From Streptomyces spinoverrucosus (GTDB lineage: Bacteria; Actinomycetota; Actinomycetes; Streptomycetales; Streptomycetaceae), in NCBI RefSeq assembly GCF_015712165.1, contig NZ_JADPZX010000001.1:4662001-4726000 (forward strand): a DNA stretch of 64,000 nucleotides, read 5' to 3'. Within the stretch, counting starts at the first letter, position 1. Every line of letters begins with the position of its first letter. A program made the position numbers and the translations under genes. Below, in pieces: positions 32,082-40,789 of the stretch. The notes under the pieces are model-generated. The model did not search any database, was not told where the DNA came from, and saw only the letters and a program-made list of their open reading frames with translations.

Positions 32082-32195
32082 CGGAGCCATTCGCGGCCGC
32101 CGGAGCCACTCGCGGTCGCCGGAGCCACTCGCGGTCGCCGGAGCCACTCGCGGTCGCCGTAGCCACTCGCGGTCGCCGTAGCCACTCGCGGCTAC
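32082..32195. repeat. Tandem array of six 19-bp units
   Basis: A unit starting CGGAGCCACTCGCGGTCGC repeats at 32082, 32101, 32120, 32139, 32158 and 32177. The first copy is diverged; the last two carry G-to-T (CGTAGCC). The array fills the gap between convergent genes and ends in a short hairpin (CGTAGCC with GGCTACG). Confidence 0.85.
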
Positions 32196-32197
32196 GG

Positions 32198-33544
32198 CTA
32201 CGCGCGCTCCAGCAGCAGCACAGCCACGTCATCCGTCAGTTCGCCGCCATTGAGATCGCGGACCTCACTCACCGCGGCCCGCAACAGCGCCTCCCCGCGC
32301 AGCCCCTCGGAGAGCTGGCGGCTGATCATCTCCACCATGCCGTCCTGGCCGAGCCGTTCGCGGCCCTCGCCGATGTGGCCCTCGATCAGGCCGTCGGTGT
32401 AGAGCATCAGGCTCCACTCCCGGCCCAGCTCCACCTGCATCCGCGGCCAGCGGGCGCCCGGCAGCAGGCCGAGGGCGGGACCGTTGTTGTCGTACGGCAG
32501 CAGGCGCGGCGCGCGGCCGGGGCGGGCGACCAGCGGGGCCGGGTGACCGGCCAGGCACAGGCCCCCACGGCGGCCGTCGGGCGCGATGTCGACCGTGCAC
32601 AGGGTCGCGAAGATCTCGTCGTCCGAGCGTTCGTGCTCCAGCACCTGCTGCAGCGTGTTCAGCAGCTCGTCCCCGCACAGGCCCGCCAGCGTCAGCGCGC
32701 GCCACGCGATGCGCAGCTCCACGCCGAGCGCCGCCTCGTCGGGACCGTGCCCGCAGACGTCGCCGATCATGGCGTGCACGGTGCCGTCCGGGGTGCGGAC
32801 GACGTCGTAGAAGTCGCCGCCGAGCAGCGCGCGCGAGCGGCCGGGGCGGTAGCGGGCGGCGAAGCGCAGCGAGGAGCCGTGCAGCAGCGGTGTGGGCAGC
32901 AGGCCGCGCTCCAGTCGGCGGTTCTCCTGGGCGCGCAGCCGGCCCTCGGCGAGTCGCCGCTCGGCCGTGTCGGAACGTTTCCGCTCCACGGCGTAACGGA
33001 TGGCGCGGCTCAGCAGCCGGCCGTCCAGCTCGTCGCGGAACAGGTAGTCCTGGGCGCCCACGCGGACAGCCTCGGCGCCGCGCTCGGCGTCGCCGGACGC
33101 GGTGAGGGCGAGGACGGCGTGCCGGGGCGCGAGCTCCAGTACGTGCCGCAGGACCGACAGCTCGTCGTCGCTGTCGTCGGCCCGGCCGGGGGCCGGCAGC
33201 GCGAGGTCCAGCAGGATGCAGTGGACGTCGTCGGTCAGCAGCCGCTCGGCCTCGGTGAGGTTGCGGGCGGTGCGGATCCGGATCGGCTTGCCGGCCTGGT
33301 CGAGCAGTTCGGGCACGATCGGGGAGCCGCCGGGGTCGTCCTCGATCAGCAGCAGTGTGAGGTTGGTGTCAGTGAGGGTGCTGGTGGTCTTCGCGGCCTT
33401 CTCTTCCTTGTGCGCTTCCTTGCGCGGAGCCTCAGTACCGGGATCACCGGATGCACCGGAGAGGCCGCGGACTGCGGGCGCGGCCTGCGCCTGACCACTC
33501 TCCACGGCCGGGATCGCTCTCTGCCGCGGTACGGGTACGGGCAT
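32198..33544 (-). CDS. Receiver-domain PP2C (SpoIIE/RsbU-type) phosphatase
   Basis: This 448-residue protein has a Pro/Ala-rich N-terminus (about 1-60). A response-regulator receiver domain follows (about 63-185; LLLIEDD, the phospho-acceptor Asp in CILLDLALP, and ALTAS). A linker helix leads to a C-terminal PP2C domain of SpoIIE type (about 220-448; LLGGDFYDV, MIGDVCGHG, LAGHPAPLV, LMLYTDGLIEG and LTDDVAVLLLERA). It probably dephosphorylates an anti-sigma antagonist when its receiver is phosphorylated. No histidine kinase or STAS partner lies next to it. ATG 33544 fits the family; a longer frame to 33616 is possible. Confidence 0.85.
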   Translation of the reverse strand: MPVPVPRQRAIPAVESGQAQAAPAVRGLSGASGDPGTEAPRKEAHKEEKAAKTTSTLTDTNLTLLLIEDDPGGSPIVPELLDQAGKPIRIRTARNLTEAERLLTDDVHCILLDLALPAPGRADDSDDELSVLRHVLELAPRHAVLALTASGDAERGAEAVRVGAQDYLFRDELDGRLLSRAIRYAVERKRSDTAERRLAEGRLRAQENRRLERGLLPTPLLHGSSLRFAARYRPGRSRALLGGDFYDVVRTPDGTVHAMIGDVCGHGPDEAALGVELRIAWRALTLAGLCGDELLNTLQQVLEHERSDDEIFATLCTVDIAPDGRRGGLCLAGHPAPLVARPGRAPRLLPYDNNGPALGLLPGARWPRMQVELGREWSLMLYTDGLIEGHIGEGRERLGQDGMVEMISRQLSEGLRGEALLRAAVSEVRDLNGGELTDDVAVLLLERA

Positions 33545-33853
33545 TGTCCTGGGTTCCTTCCCTCCCCCCGAGGGCATGGCGGGTGCGAGGGACCTCGACC
33601 CACCGACCGGGACCATAGCGGGTGTCGGCGCCGCAACGGAATGGTGTGAGGCACGCCGCTCGATGGTCGGCCACTGTCATATGCCGCGTTCCGTACCGCA
33701 GTTGGACAGGACGCCGCCCGGTCCGGGATGACGAAGGTCACGTCCTCGGCAGGTTTGGCGGCGGGGGAGCGTGCGGTGGGTCACGTGGCCCGCGTCACCG
33801 GAGTCGTCCGGGCTCTGTCGCCGTGATCCTCGGGGGCGTGCGGCAGCGATTCC
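33545..33853. other. Intergenic stretch, no gene seen
   Basis: The 309-base gap between two minus-strand genes holds the promoter region for the PP2C gene and the end of the NlpC/P60 transcript. No protein-like frame, RNA gene or strong hairpin was recognised. Confidence 0.5.
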
Positions 33854-34936
33854 TCAGCCCGCTTGTGGCCGTACGACGCCCAGGATCGGCATCGAACCCG
33901 CACCCGCGATCGTGATCGTGCGCCCCGGCCGCGGGGCGTGCACCATCGCGCCCTCGCCCACGTACATCCCGACGTGGCTGGCGTCGCCGAAGTAGATGAT
34001 CAGGTCGCCGGGGCGCATGTCCTTGACGTCGATGCGCTTCAGCTGCTTCCACTGCTCCTGCGAGGTGCGCGGGATGGCGCTGCCGGCCGCCGCCCAGGCC
34101 TGGGAGGTCAGTCCGGAGCAGTCGTACGTCTTCGGGCCCTCGGCGCCCCACTCGTACGGCTTGCCTATCTGCTCGGTGGCGAACTCCACGGCCTTCCTGC
34201 CCTGCTCGGTGGCCGTGCCGTCGATCTCGTCGAGGACGCCGGTGTCCAGCCAGGCGGTCTGCGCCTGGTACGCGGCCTCCTCCTCCAGCTTGGCCAGGCG
34301 CTCCTTCTCCTCCTTCTCCAGCTGGGACTCCAGCTTCTCCGCCGCCTCGATCCGCTGCTCGATCTTCTTCTGGGCGGCGGACTTCGCCTTGCGGCCCGCC
34401 TCCAGCTTCTGCCACTGGGCGGAGGCGTCCTTGGCGTACTGCTGCAAGTCCTGCTGGGTGCGGGTCATTTCCTGAAGCAGATGCTTCGTGGCGCGCTCGC
34501 CCTGGAGGACACGGCCGGTGCCGTCGAGGAACTCGCCCGGGTCGTCGCTGAGCATCAGATGGGCCTCGGGCGGGAGGCCGCCGGTGCGGTACTGGGCGGC
34601 GGCCGCGGCGCCGGCGCGCTTCTTCAACTCGTCGAGCCTCTCCTGGCCTTCGACGATCCGCTTGGCGAGCGCGACGATCTCGGCGGACTGCTGCTCGGCC
34701 TTCTCCTCCGCCGCGTTGTAGGCGTCGGTCGCGGAGGCGGCCTCGCGGTAGAGGGTGTCGAGCCGCTTGCGGACGGCTTCGAGTTCCTCGTTCGTGGCGG
34801 GAGCCGAACCGGGCGTCGAGGACGGGGTGGGGGTCGGTGCGGGTGCCGCGAACGCCGCTCCCGGTGCCGCCAGCACGGTGACCGCACAGACCACGGTCAC
34901 GGCCGCGGCGATCAGGCCGCGCTTGCCCCTGGTCAT
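33854..34936 (-). CDS. Secreted NlpC/P60 peptidoglycan hydrolase (RipA-like)
   Basis: This 360-residue protein has a signal peptide (MTRGKRGLIAAAVTVVCAVTVLAAPGAAFA), then a Pro/Ser/Thr stretch. A long coiled coil covers about residues 55-225 (EELEAVRKRLDTLYREA, QRIEAAEKLESQLEKEEKERLAKLEEE). The C-terminal NlpC/P60 domain has the catalytic Cys in YDCSGLTSQAWAAAG, the His in DASHVGMYVG and the polar third residue (His) in AMVHAPRPG. The domain cleaves D-Glu to meso-DAP stem-peptide bonds. Coiled-coil linkers in RipA-like enzymes regulate or locate them. GGGGG seven bases before the ATG is the ribosome binding site. Confidence 0.87.
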   Translation of the reverse strand: MTRGKRGLIAAAVTVVCAVTVLAAPGAAFAAPAPTPTPSSTPGSAPATNEELEAVRKRLDTLYREAASATDAYNAAEEKAEQQSAEIVALAKRIVEGQERLDELKKRAGAAAAAQYRTGGLPPEAHLMLSDDPGEFLDGTGRVLQGERATKHLLQEMTRTQQDLQQYAKDASAQWQKLEAGRKAKSAAQKKIEQRIEAAEKLESQLEKEEKERLAKLEEEAAYQAQTAWLDTGVLDEIDGTATEQGRKAVEFATEQIGKPYEWGAEGPKTYDCSGLTSQAWAAAGSAIPRTSQEQWKQLKRIDVKDMRPGDLIIYFGDASHVGMYVGEGAMVHAPRPGRTITIAGAGSMPILGVVRPQAG

Positions 34937-35172
34937 ACCTCTGCCCCCAAACTGATTGCCCGTCAGTAACATCGAACGCCCGGGCGATCGTGCCATGCCG
35001 TGGCGCAAAACGACAGAGGCAGTGACTCCCTCCCCCATTCCGGCCGTCGTACGGCGATCCCCCCGCCTTTGTGACGAACGACTCATGGAGATCGTTCCCC
35101 GCGCTCCGGCCCACCGGGGAAACGAGGGGCCAAGGCCGAACGTCCGGGGCACCAACGGCCTTGGGGCCACTG

Positions 35173-35283
35173 TTCACGCGCGCGGCGCGCCAACGCCCCC
35201 CATCGCACTGCTCACGGTCGCGGCGCGCCAACGCCCCCATCGCACTGTTCACGCGCGCGGCGCCAACGCCCCCCACCGCACGG
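35173..35283. repeat. Three degenerate 36-38 bp repeats at a gene end
   Basis: Three head-to-tail copies (35173-35210, 35211-35247, 35248-35283) share CGCGGCGCGCCAACGCCCC and a following GCAC. The third copy is the 3' end of the methyltransferase gene, including its stop codon, so the other two look like duplications of that end. Confidence 0.75.
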
Positions 35284-36103
35284 TCACTTCCCCCTGCCGC
35301 CAGCGCGCCGGACCGTCCGTCACCGGCCAGTCGGCCGTCAGGTCCCGTACGGCCCTGATCCAGCGCTGGCGGGCGCCGTAGGAGGCGTAGGGCGCGGCGG
35401 CGGCCCAGGCGCGGTCGAAGTCGCGCAGGAAGGCGTGCACCGGCTCGCCGGGGATGTTGCGGTGGATCAGCGCCTTGGGCAGGCGCTCCGCGAGGTCCGA
35501 GGGGCGTTCCAGGGACCCCAGCCGGGTGGCGAAGGTCACCGTGCGCGGGCCCTCCGGGCCGAGCGCGACCCACACGTGCCGCCGCCCGATCTCGTCGCAG
35601 GTCCCTTCGACTAGCAGCCCGCCGCGCGAACCCTTCGCCGGATCGGCCGGTGCGAGCCGCGCGCACAGTCGTTCCCACACGCCGGCGACCTCCACCTCGT
35701 CGTACTGGCGCAGCACGTTGGCCGCGCGGATGAGCTGCGGCCGCTGGGGGAGCGGGACCTCGAAGCCGCCGTGCCGGAAGGCGAGCCCCTCGCGCGCGTA
35801 CGGCTGCGCGGCGGCCACGCGCGCGGGTTCGATCTCGACGCCGACCACGCGCGCGTGCGGCGCGGTCGCGCGCAGGCGGGTGAGGAGCTCGACGGCGGTC
35901 CAGGGGGCGGCGCCGTAGCCGAGGTCGACGGCGACCGGATCGGCGGCGCGGCGCAGTTCGTGGCCGTGCGCGGCGGCGATCCAGCGGTCCATGCGCCGCA
36001 GCCGGTTCGGATTGGTCGTCCCGCGCGTCACCGTTCCCACGACGGGGGTCCCCCTGCTCGGGCGAAGCCGAGAGTGGGGGAGGGGCGCGGGGCGGGCTGT
36101 CAT
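35249..36103 (-). CDS. SAM-dependent methyltransferase-like protein
   Basis: This 284-residue protein has a class I methyltransferase core. Motif I is VDLGYGAAPWTAVELL, followed by VVGVEIEPARVAAA (acidic residue binding the SAM ribose) and GFEVPL, then IRAANVLRQY. A C-terminal extension contains ALIHRNIPGEPVHAFLRDFDRAWA. No target-specific motif is visible. ATG 36103 has a leaderless hexamer (TACCCT, 36111-36116 on the plus strand). The gene diverges from mshA. The C-terminal eleven codons lie in a repeat that is copied downstream. Confidence 0.75.
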   Translation of the reverse strand: MTARPAPLPHSRLRPSRGTPVVGTVTRGTTNPNRLRRMDRWIAAAHGHELRRAADPVAVDLGYGAAPWTAVELLTRLRATAPHARVVGVEIEPARVAAAQPYAREGLAFRHGGFEVPLPQRPQLIRAANVLRQYDEVEVAGVWERLCARLAPADPAKGSRGGLLVEGTCDEIGRRHVWVALGPEGPRTVTFATRLGSLERPSDLAERLPKALIHRNIPGEPVHAFLRDFDRAWAAAAPYASYGARQRWIRAVRDLTADWPVTDGPARWRQGEVTVRWGALAPRA

Positions 36104-36110
36104 ACGTACG

Positions 36111-36116
36111 AGGGTA
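36111..36116 (-). promoter_or_regulatory. Leaderless -10 hexamer for the methyltransferase gene
   Basis: TACCCT on the minus strand, seven bases before ATG 36103. Confidence 0.45.
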
Positions 36117-36300
36117 TGGGCGCTCGGCGCGTGCTCCAGACCTCGGTCGCACACTCCAACCCTCGAACGGTTGAGCGATCAACGGTAATGGTTCGGCAAA
36201 AAACCATCGGCCGGAAATGGAGCACACCCTTCCGGTGTTGGACCCCGTTGAGGGCCCGGCGCCCTCGAACAGGCATGCCCGCGGCAGGGAGGAACGGCAC

Positions 36301-37641
36301 GTGAGCCATTACGTCAGCAGGCTCGGTCGCCGCTCCCCGGCGGCCCCCTCGCGGCTCCGCCTGGGCCACCGCCGCCCGCGCCGCGTCGCCATGCTCTCCG
36401 TGCACACCTCCCCGCTCCACCAGCCCGGCACCGGTGACGCCGGCGGCATGAACGTCTACATCGTGGAGCTCGCGCAGCGCCTCGCCGCGATCAACATCGA
36501 GGTCGAGATCTTCACGCGCGCGACCACGGCCGCCCTCCCGCCCGTCGTGGAACTCGCCCCCGGCGTCCTCGTCCGGCACGTCGACGCGGGCCCCTACGAG
36601 GGCCTCGCCAAGGAGGACCTCCCGGCCCAGCTGTGCGCCTTCACCCACGGCGTGATGCAGGCCTGGGCCGGCCACCGCCCCGGCTACTACGACCTGGTGC
36701 ACTCGCACTACTGGCTCTCCGGCCACGTCGGCTGGCTCGCCGCCCAGCGCTGGGGCGTCCCCCTGGTGCACGCCATGCACACCATGGCCAAGGTCAAGAA
36801 CGCCAACCTCGCCGACGGCGACACCCCCGAGCCCGCCGCCCGGGTCATCGGCGAGACCCAGATCGTGGCCGCGGCGGACCGGCTGATCGCCAACACCGCC
36901 GAGGAGGCCGACGAGCTGGTACGGCACTACGCCGCCCAGCGAGCCAAGGTCGCCGTGGTCCACCCGGGCGTCAACCTCGGCCGCTTCCACCCCGCCGACG
37001 GCCGCGCCGCCGCCCGCGCCCGCCTGGGCCTGCCCCAGGACGCCCTGATCCCCCTCTTCGCGGGCCGCATACAGCCCCTGAAGGCGCCCGACGTGCTGCT
37101 GCGCGCGGTCGCCGTCCTGCTCGCCGAGCGGCCCGACCTGCGCTCCCGGCTGGTCGTCCCGGTCGTGGGCGGCCCCAGCGGCAGCGGCCTCGCCAAACCG
37201 GAGGGCCTGCAGAAGCTGGCCGCGCGGCTGGGCATCGCCGATGTCGTACGGTTCCGCCCGCCCGTCGGCCAGGACCAGCTGGCGGACTGGTTCCGGGCCG
37301 CGTCCGTGCTGGTCATGCCGTCGTACAGCGAGTCGTTCGGCCTGGTCGCGATCGAGGCGCAGGCGTCCGGTACGCCGGTGCTGGCCGCCGCGGTCGGCGG
37401 TCTGCCGGTCGCCGTACGGGACGGACGGACCGGATTCCTCGTCCAGGGGCACGAACCGGCGGCGTACGCGCGCGTACTGGCTGACTTCGCCGACGATCCG
37501 CGGCTGTCCGCCCGGCTGGGCTCGGCCGCCGCCCACCACGCCCGCTCCTTCGGCTGGGACGCCTCGGCCGCCGCCACGGCGGAGGCCTACACGGCGGCCA
37601 TGCAGTCCCACCGCCGCCGCTCCCGGGCCCACCACGGCTGA
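36301..37641 (+). CDS. mshA: MshA, D-inositol-3-phosphate glycosyltransferase
   Basis: This 446-residue GT-B glycosyltransferase begins mycothiol synthesis. It transfers GlcNAc from UDP-GlcNAc to 1L-myo-inositol-1-phosphate. The N-domain shows [28 protein letters not shown], the hallmark of MshA, with the substrate residues in HSHYWLSG and MHTMAKVKN. The C-domain shows [15 protein letters not shown] and the UDP-sugar block [23 protein letters not shown] 36301 is chosen because GGGAGG lies eight bases upstream. It is followed 14 bases later by a YbjN-domain gene. Mycothiol also links to the DinB-type genes at 14-15 kb. Confidence 0.95.
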   Translation: MSHYVSRLGRRSPAAPSRLRLGHRRPRRVAMLSVHTSPLHQPGTGDAGGMNVYIVELAQRLAAINIEVEIFTRATTAALPPVVELAPGVLVRHVDAGPYEGLAKEDLPAQLCAFTHGVMQAWAGHRPGYYDLVHSHYWLSGHVGWLAAQRWGVPLVHAMHTMAKVKNANLADGDTPEPAARVIGETQIVAAADRLIANTAEEADELVRHYAAQRAKVAVVHPGVNLGRFHPADGRAAARARLGLPQDALIPLFAGRIQPLKAPDVLLRAVAVLLAERPDLRSRLVVPVVGGPSGSGLAKPEGLQKLAARLGIADVVRFRPPVGQDQLADWFRAASVLVMPSYSESFGLVAIEAQASGTPVLAAAVGGLPVAVRDGRTGFLVQGHEPAAYARVLADFADDPRLSARLGSAAAHHARSFGWDASAAATAEAYTAAMQSHRRRSRAHHG

Positions 37642-37643
37642 CG

Positions 37644-37649
37644 TACGCT
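37644..37649 (+). promoter_or_regulatory. Leaderless -10 hexamer for the YbjN gene
   Basis: TACGCT overlaps the region just after the mshA stop, six bases before ATG 37656. The YbjN gene may thus have its own promoter in addition to read-through. Confidence 0.4.
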
Positions 37650-37655
37650 GCCGCC

Positions 37656-38180
37656 ATGGGCGATGCAGAGCAGCAGGCCGCGCAGGTCATCGAGGGCGTG
37701 TTCAAGGACGCGGAGCTGGAGTGGGAGAGCCCCACGCCCGGCCACTACGTCGTCAAGCTCCCCGGCACCCGCAAGCTGTCGACGACGGCCTCCCTGATCG
37801 TCGGCCGCCACTCCCTGTCGTTGAACGCCTTCGTGATCCGCCACCCCGACGAGAACGAACCCGGCGTCCACCGCTGGCTGCTGGAGCGCAACCTCAAGCT
37901 GTACGGCGTCAGTTACGCCGTCGACCCGCTCGGCGACATCTACGTCACCGGCAAGCTGCCGCTCGCCGCCGTCACCGCGGAGGAGGTCGACCGGCTGCTC
38001 GGGCAGATCCTTCAGGCCGCCGACGGAGCCTTCAACACCCTTCTGGAGATGGGTTTCGCGTCCGCGATCCGCAAGGAGTACGCGTGGCGTGTCTCGCGCG
38101 GCGAGTCGACCCGCAACCTTGAGGCGTTCACGCACCTGATTCAACGTGGCGAAGCCGAGGGCGGCGCGCCTTCCCGGTAG
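37656..38180 (+). CDS. YbjN-domain protein
   Basis: This 174-residue YbjN-family protein has a chaperone-like fold resembling type III secretion chaperones. The domain runs from about residue 10 to 150 (VIEGVFKDAELEWESPTPGHYVVKLPG, LNAFVIRHPDENEPGVHRWLLERNL, DIYVTGKLPLAAVTAEEVDRLLGQIL). It sits directly after mshA, an arrangement seen in other actinomycetes. Its role is unknown; sensory-transduction or stress-related regulation has been proposed for the family. Its last 40 bases overlap the end of the convergent AraC gene. Confidence 0.85.
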   Translation: MGDAEQQAAQVIEGVFKDAELEWESPTPGHYVVKLPGTRKLSTTASLIVGRHSLSLNAFVIRHPDENEPGVHRWLLERNLKLYGVSYAVDPLGDIYVTGKLPLAAVTAEEVDRLLGQILQAADGAFNTLLEMGFASAIRKEYAWRVSRGESTRNLEAFTHLIQRGEAEGGAPSR

Positions 38181-38956
38181 CGCCCCGGAGTCACCCCGAC
38201 CAACCGCCGGAAGTGCCGGGTGAGATGGGCCTGGTCGTAGAACCCGGTCGCGGCCGCCGCCTCGGCCGGGCGGACACCGGCCAGCAGCAACCGCCGGGCG
38301 CGTTCGACGCGCCGCGAGTTCAGGTACTGGTGCGGCGCGATGCCGTACGCGCCGCTGAACGCCCGTACGAGATGGGCGGGATGGGCCTGGAGGAGCGCGC
38401 CCGCCTCGTCCAGCGACAGGCCGTGCACGACCCGTTCGTCGAGGAGTTCGCGCAGCCGGCGGGCCAGGGCGGGGTCGGTGCGCGGGCCGACGGTGGCGAG
38501 CCGCGGGCGCAGATGGGCGCGCAGCCGGTCCCCGATCAGCGTCAGCCGGCTCTCGGCCTCCAGCTCGTCACCGGGGGCGGCGAGCGCGCCGTGCAACTGC
38601 CCCACGCGATGCCGCAGCACCGGATCGCGCAGGTCTGGCGCGTCGACGGCGGGCCCGATGAAGTCGTCGGTGAGCAGTGAGTCGTCCAGGTACAGCACCC
38701 GCTTGCGGAAGCCCTGCGAGGTGGCGGCGGAGCCGTTGTGGGGGACGTGCGGCGGCAGCAGGGTCACCGTGTCGTGCGGGGTGCCGTGCTCGTGCCGGTC
38801 GAGGTCGTACCGTACGGCGCCGTCGTCCACGATGAGCAGCGTCCACGCCTCATGGACGTGCATCGGGTAGGCGTACTCGGTGAAGTGGGCGTGGAAGACC
38901 TCGACGACGCCCGGGACGAGCGGTCGCCAGGCGGAGACCTCCCGCTGCTGGGCCAT
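38141..38956 (-). CDS. AraC-family regulator
   Basis: This 271-residue protein has an N-terminal cupin-type ligand domain (residues about 15-130; TEYAYPMHVHEAWTLLIVDDGAV). The C-terminal AraC double helix-turn-helix (about 175-262) shows LSLDEAGALLQAHPAHLVRAFSGAYGIAPHQYLNSRRVERA and TGFYDQAHLTRHFRRLVGVTPGRYR. It diverges from the DUF2000 gene at 39006 with only 50 bases between start codons, so it probably controls that gene. ATG 38956 has TACGTT six bases upstream, indicating a leaderless transcript. Its 3' end overlaps the YbjN gene. Confidence 0.85.
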   Translation of the reverse strand: MAQQREVSAWRPLVPGVVEVFHAHFTEYAYPMHVHEAWTLLIVDDGAVRYDLDRHEHGTPHDTVTLLPPHVPHNGSAATSQGFRKRVLYLDDSLLTDDFIGPAVDAPDLRDPVLRHRVGQLHGALAAPGDELEAESRLTLIGDRLRAHLRPRLATVGPRTDPALARRLRELLDERVVHGLSLDEAGALLQAHPAHLVRAFSGAYGIAPHQYLNSRRVERARRLLLAGVRPAEAAAATGFYDQAHLTRHFRRLVGVTPGRYREGAPPSASPR

Positions 38957-38962
38957 GCAAAA

Positions 38963-38968
38963 AACGTA
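38963..38968 (-). promoter_or_regulatory. Leaderless -10 hexamer for the AraC gene
   Basis: TACGTT on the minus strand, six bases ahead of ATG 38956. Confidence 0.45.
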
Positions 38969-39005
38969 CAAGACCGGGCCGTACGACGGTCAGCACGCTG
39001 GTCCC

Positions 39006-39452
39006 ATGAACGATTCCGCACCTGTCCGCGTCGACCGCCCCGACCGCTTCGACACCAAGATCGCCGTCCTGCTCCGCGAGGACCTGGAGCCCTGGCAGCG
39101 CCTGAACGTCACCGCCTTCCTGATCAGCGGCCTCGGCACAGAGGTCCCCGAGGTGATCGGCGAGCCGTACGAGGACGCCGACGGCGTGCCCTATCTGCCG
39201 ATGTTCCGCCAGCCGGTACTGGTCTTCGAGGGCACGAAGGAGACGCTGACCGCGGCCCACGCGCGCGTGCTCTCCCGTGCCCTCCCGCGCGCGGTGTTCA
39301 CCTCGGACCTGTTCACGACGGGCAACGACCGCGACAACCGGGCGGCCGTGCGGGCCGTGCGGACGGCGGAGCTGGACCTGGTGGGCCTCGCGGTCCATGG
39401 CCCGCGCAACGCCGTGGACAAGGCCCTCAAGGGTGCGCGGATGCACCCCTAG
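39006..39452 (+). CDS. DUF2000 family protein
   Basis: This 148-residue protein of the DUF2000 family is related in fold to peptidyl-tRNA hydrolase Pth2. The body reads RPDRFDTKIAVLLREDLEPWQRLNVTAFLISGL, then LPMFRQPVLVFEG and FTSDLFTTGNDRDNRAAV, then LDLVGLAVHGPRNAVDKALKG. No catalytic residues can be stated. Such genes are commonly found with AraC-type regulators, as here, where the AraC gene diverges. It is convergent with the MFS gene seven bases away. Confidence 0.8.
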   Translation: MNDSAPVRVDRPDRFDTKIAVLLREDLEPWQRLNVTAFLISGLGTEVPEVIGEPYEDADGVPYLPMFRQPVLVFEGTKETLTAAHARVLSRALPRAVFTSDLFTTGNDRDNRAAVRAVRTAELDLVGLAVHGPRNAVDKALKGARMHP

Positions 39453-39459
39453 GGCTCCG

Positions 39460-40716
39460 TCAGGCGGCGCTGACCTCGGGCTTCGCCGGGGTCGGTGTCG
39501 CGGGGGCCGGCGGCTCCTGCTTCGGCAGGCGGCGCATCAGGATGCCGTACCCGATCGCCGCGCCCGTGCCGACCACCGCGCACAGCCCCCACAGCCACTC
39601 CGCGCCGTACCGGTCGATGACGAAGCCGGACATCAGGGGCGCGACCAGGCCGGCGACGGACCAGGACATGGTGTGCATGCCCTGGTAGCGGCCGCGGCCG
39701 TGCTCCGGGGAGAGGGCGACGACGAGGCCGGTCTGGGTGGGTGCCTGGACGATCTCGGCGAGGGTCCACACGCAGACGGTGAGGGCGAAGAGACCGACCG
39801 AGCCGGCGAAGGCGGTGAGTCCGAAGCCGTACCCGGCGAGCAGCGACGAGATGATCAGCAGCCGCCGGGTGTCGCGGTGCTCGATGAAACGGGTGACCGG
39901 GATCTGCAGCGCGACGATCAGCACGCCGTTGACCGCGATCGCCATGCCGTAGTCGGCGGGCGTGAGCCCGGCCTCGCCCATGGCGATCGGCAGGCCGACG
40001 GAGCCCTGCTGGAAGATCAGCGCGAGCAGGAAGGACAGCCCGACGACGCCCATGAAGCGGCCGTCGCGCAGGACGGTGCCGAGGGAGACGGTGTCCGCCT
40101 CCTTCGCCGTGGCCGCCCGGACGGGCCTGGACTCCGGCAGCTTCACGAAGACGACGATCGCGCAGGCCATGGTCATACCGGCCTCGATCAGGAAGCCTGC
40201 GCGGTAGCTGACCTCGGCGATGAAACCGGCGGCGGTGGAGGAGATCGCGAAGCCCAGGTTGATCGCCCAGTAGTTCAAGGAGAAGGCGCGGACCCGGTCC
40301 TCGGGCCGGATGATGTCCGCCATCATCGCCTGCACGGCTGGCCGCGAGGCGCTGGAGGCGGCGCCCACCAGGAAGGCCACGCCGGCGATGGCCAGCGGAT
40401 GCTGCACGAAGGCGAGCAGCGCGACGGACACCGCGGTGGACGCCTGGGCGATGAGCAGGGTCGGCCGCCGCCCGAGCCGGTCGGCCATCACGCCGCCGCC
40501 GATGGACAGGACGACGCCGCCGAGGCCGTACAGCGCCGCGACCAGACCGGCGTACGTGGCGGAGTGGCCTCGGTCGAGGGTCAGGTACATGGCCATGAAG
40601 GTGGCCACGAACCCGCCGAGCCGGTTGATGAGCGTGCTGGTCCACAGCCACCAGAACTCGCGGGGTAGCCCGGAGACGCTCTCCCGGACGGCACGTCTCA
40701 AGGTGGCTGGTGACAT
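39460..40716 (-). CDS. MFS drug-type exporter
   Basis: This 418-residue membrane protein has the twelve helices of the major facilitator superfamily. The loop motif between helices 2 and 3 is GGGVMADRLGRRPTLL (G-x-x-x-D-R-x-G-R-R). Proton-antiporter (DHA1-like) features are the TM4/5 segment VGAASSASRPAVQAMMADII and NYWAINLGFAISSTAAGFI. ATG 40716 has GGGGG seven bases upstream; GTG 40731 is possible. It likely exports a small organic compound; nothing nearby tells which. It stands between the DUF2000 gene and the Stealth pair and may have its own promoter. Confidence 0.83.
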   Translation of the reverse strand: MSPATLRRAVRESVSGLPREFWWLWTSTLINRLGGFVATFMAMYLTLDRGHSATYAGLVAALYGLGGVVLSIGGGVMADRLGRRPTLLIAQASTAVSVALLAFVQHPLAIAGVAFLVGAASSASRPAVQAMMADIIRPEDRVRAFSLNYWAINLGFAISSTAAGFIAEVSYRAGFLIEAGMTMACAIVVFVKLPESRPVRAATAKEADTVSLGTVLRDGRFMGVVGLSFLLALIFQQGSVGLPIAMGEAGLTPADYGMAIAVNGVLIVALQIPVTRFIEHRDTRRLLIISSLLAGYGFGLTAFAGSVGLFALTVCVWTLAEIVQAPTQTGLVVALSPEHGRGRYQGMHTMSWSVAGLVAPLMSGFVIDRYGAEWLWGLCAVVGTGAAIGYGILMRRLPKQEPPAPATPTPAKPEVSAA

Positions 40717-40789
40717 CGCGGATTCCCCCACAGCTGTAAGCGGCTCAGGCAGCGCTCACAACTTACAAACGGGGTCCCCGGCCCGCCAC

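Noticed and set aside
32082..32195. CRISPR or attachment-site repeats
   Set aside because: Units are 19 bp, adjacent and without spacers; no integrase is nearby.
34937..35172. Possible c-di-AMP (ydaO-type) riboswitch upstream of the NlpC/P60 gene, as found before some Streptomyces cell-wall hydrolase genes
   Set aside because: The conserved blocks of that riboswitch (GGGGTGAA-like and the final CCCG-x-CAGCTAACC) are not present in this leader.
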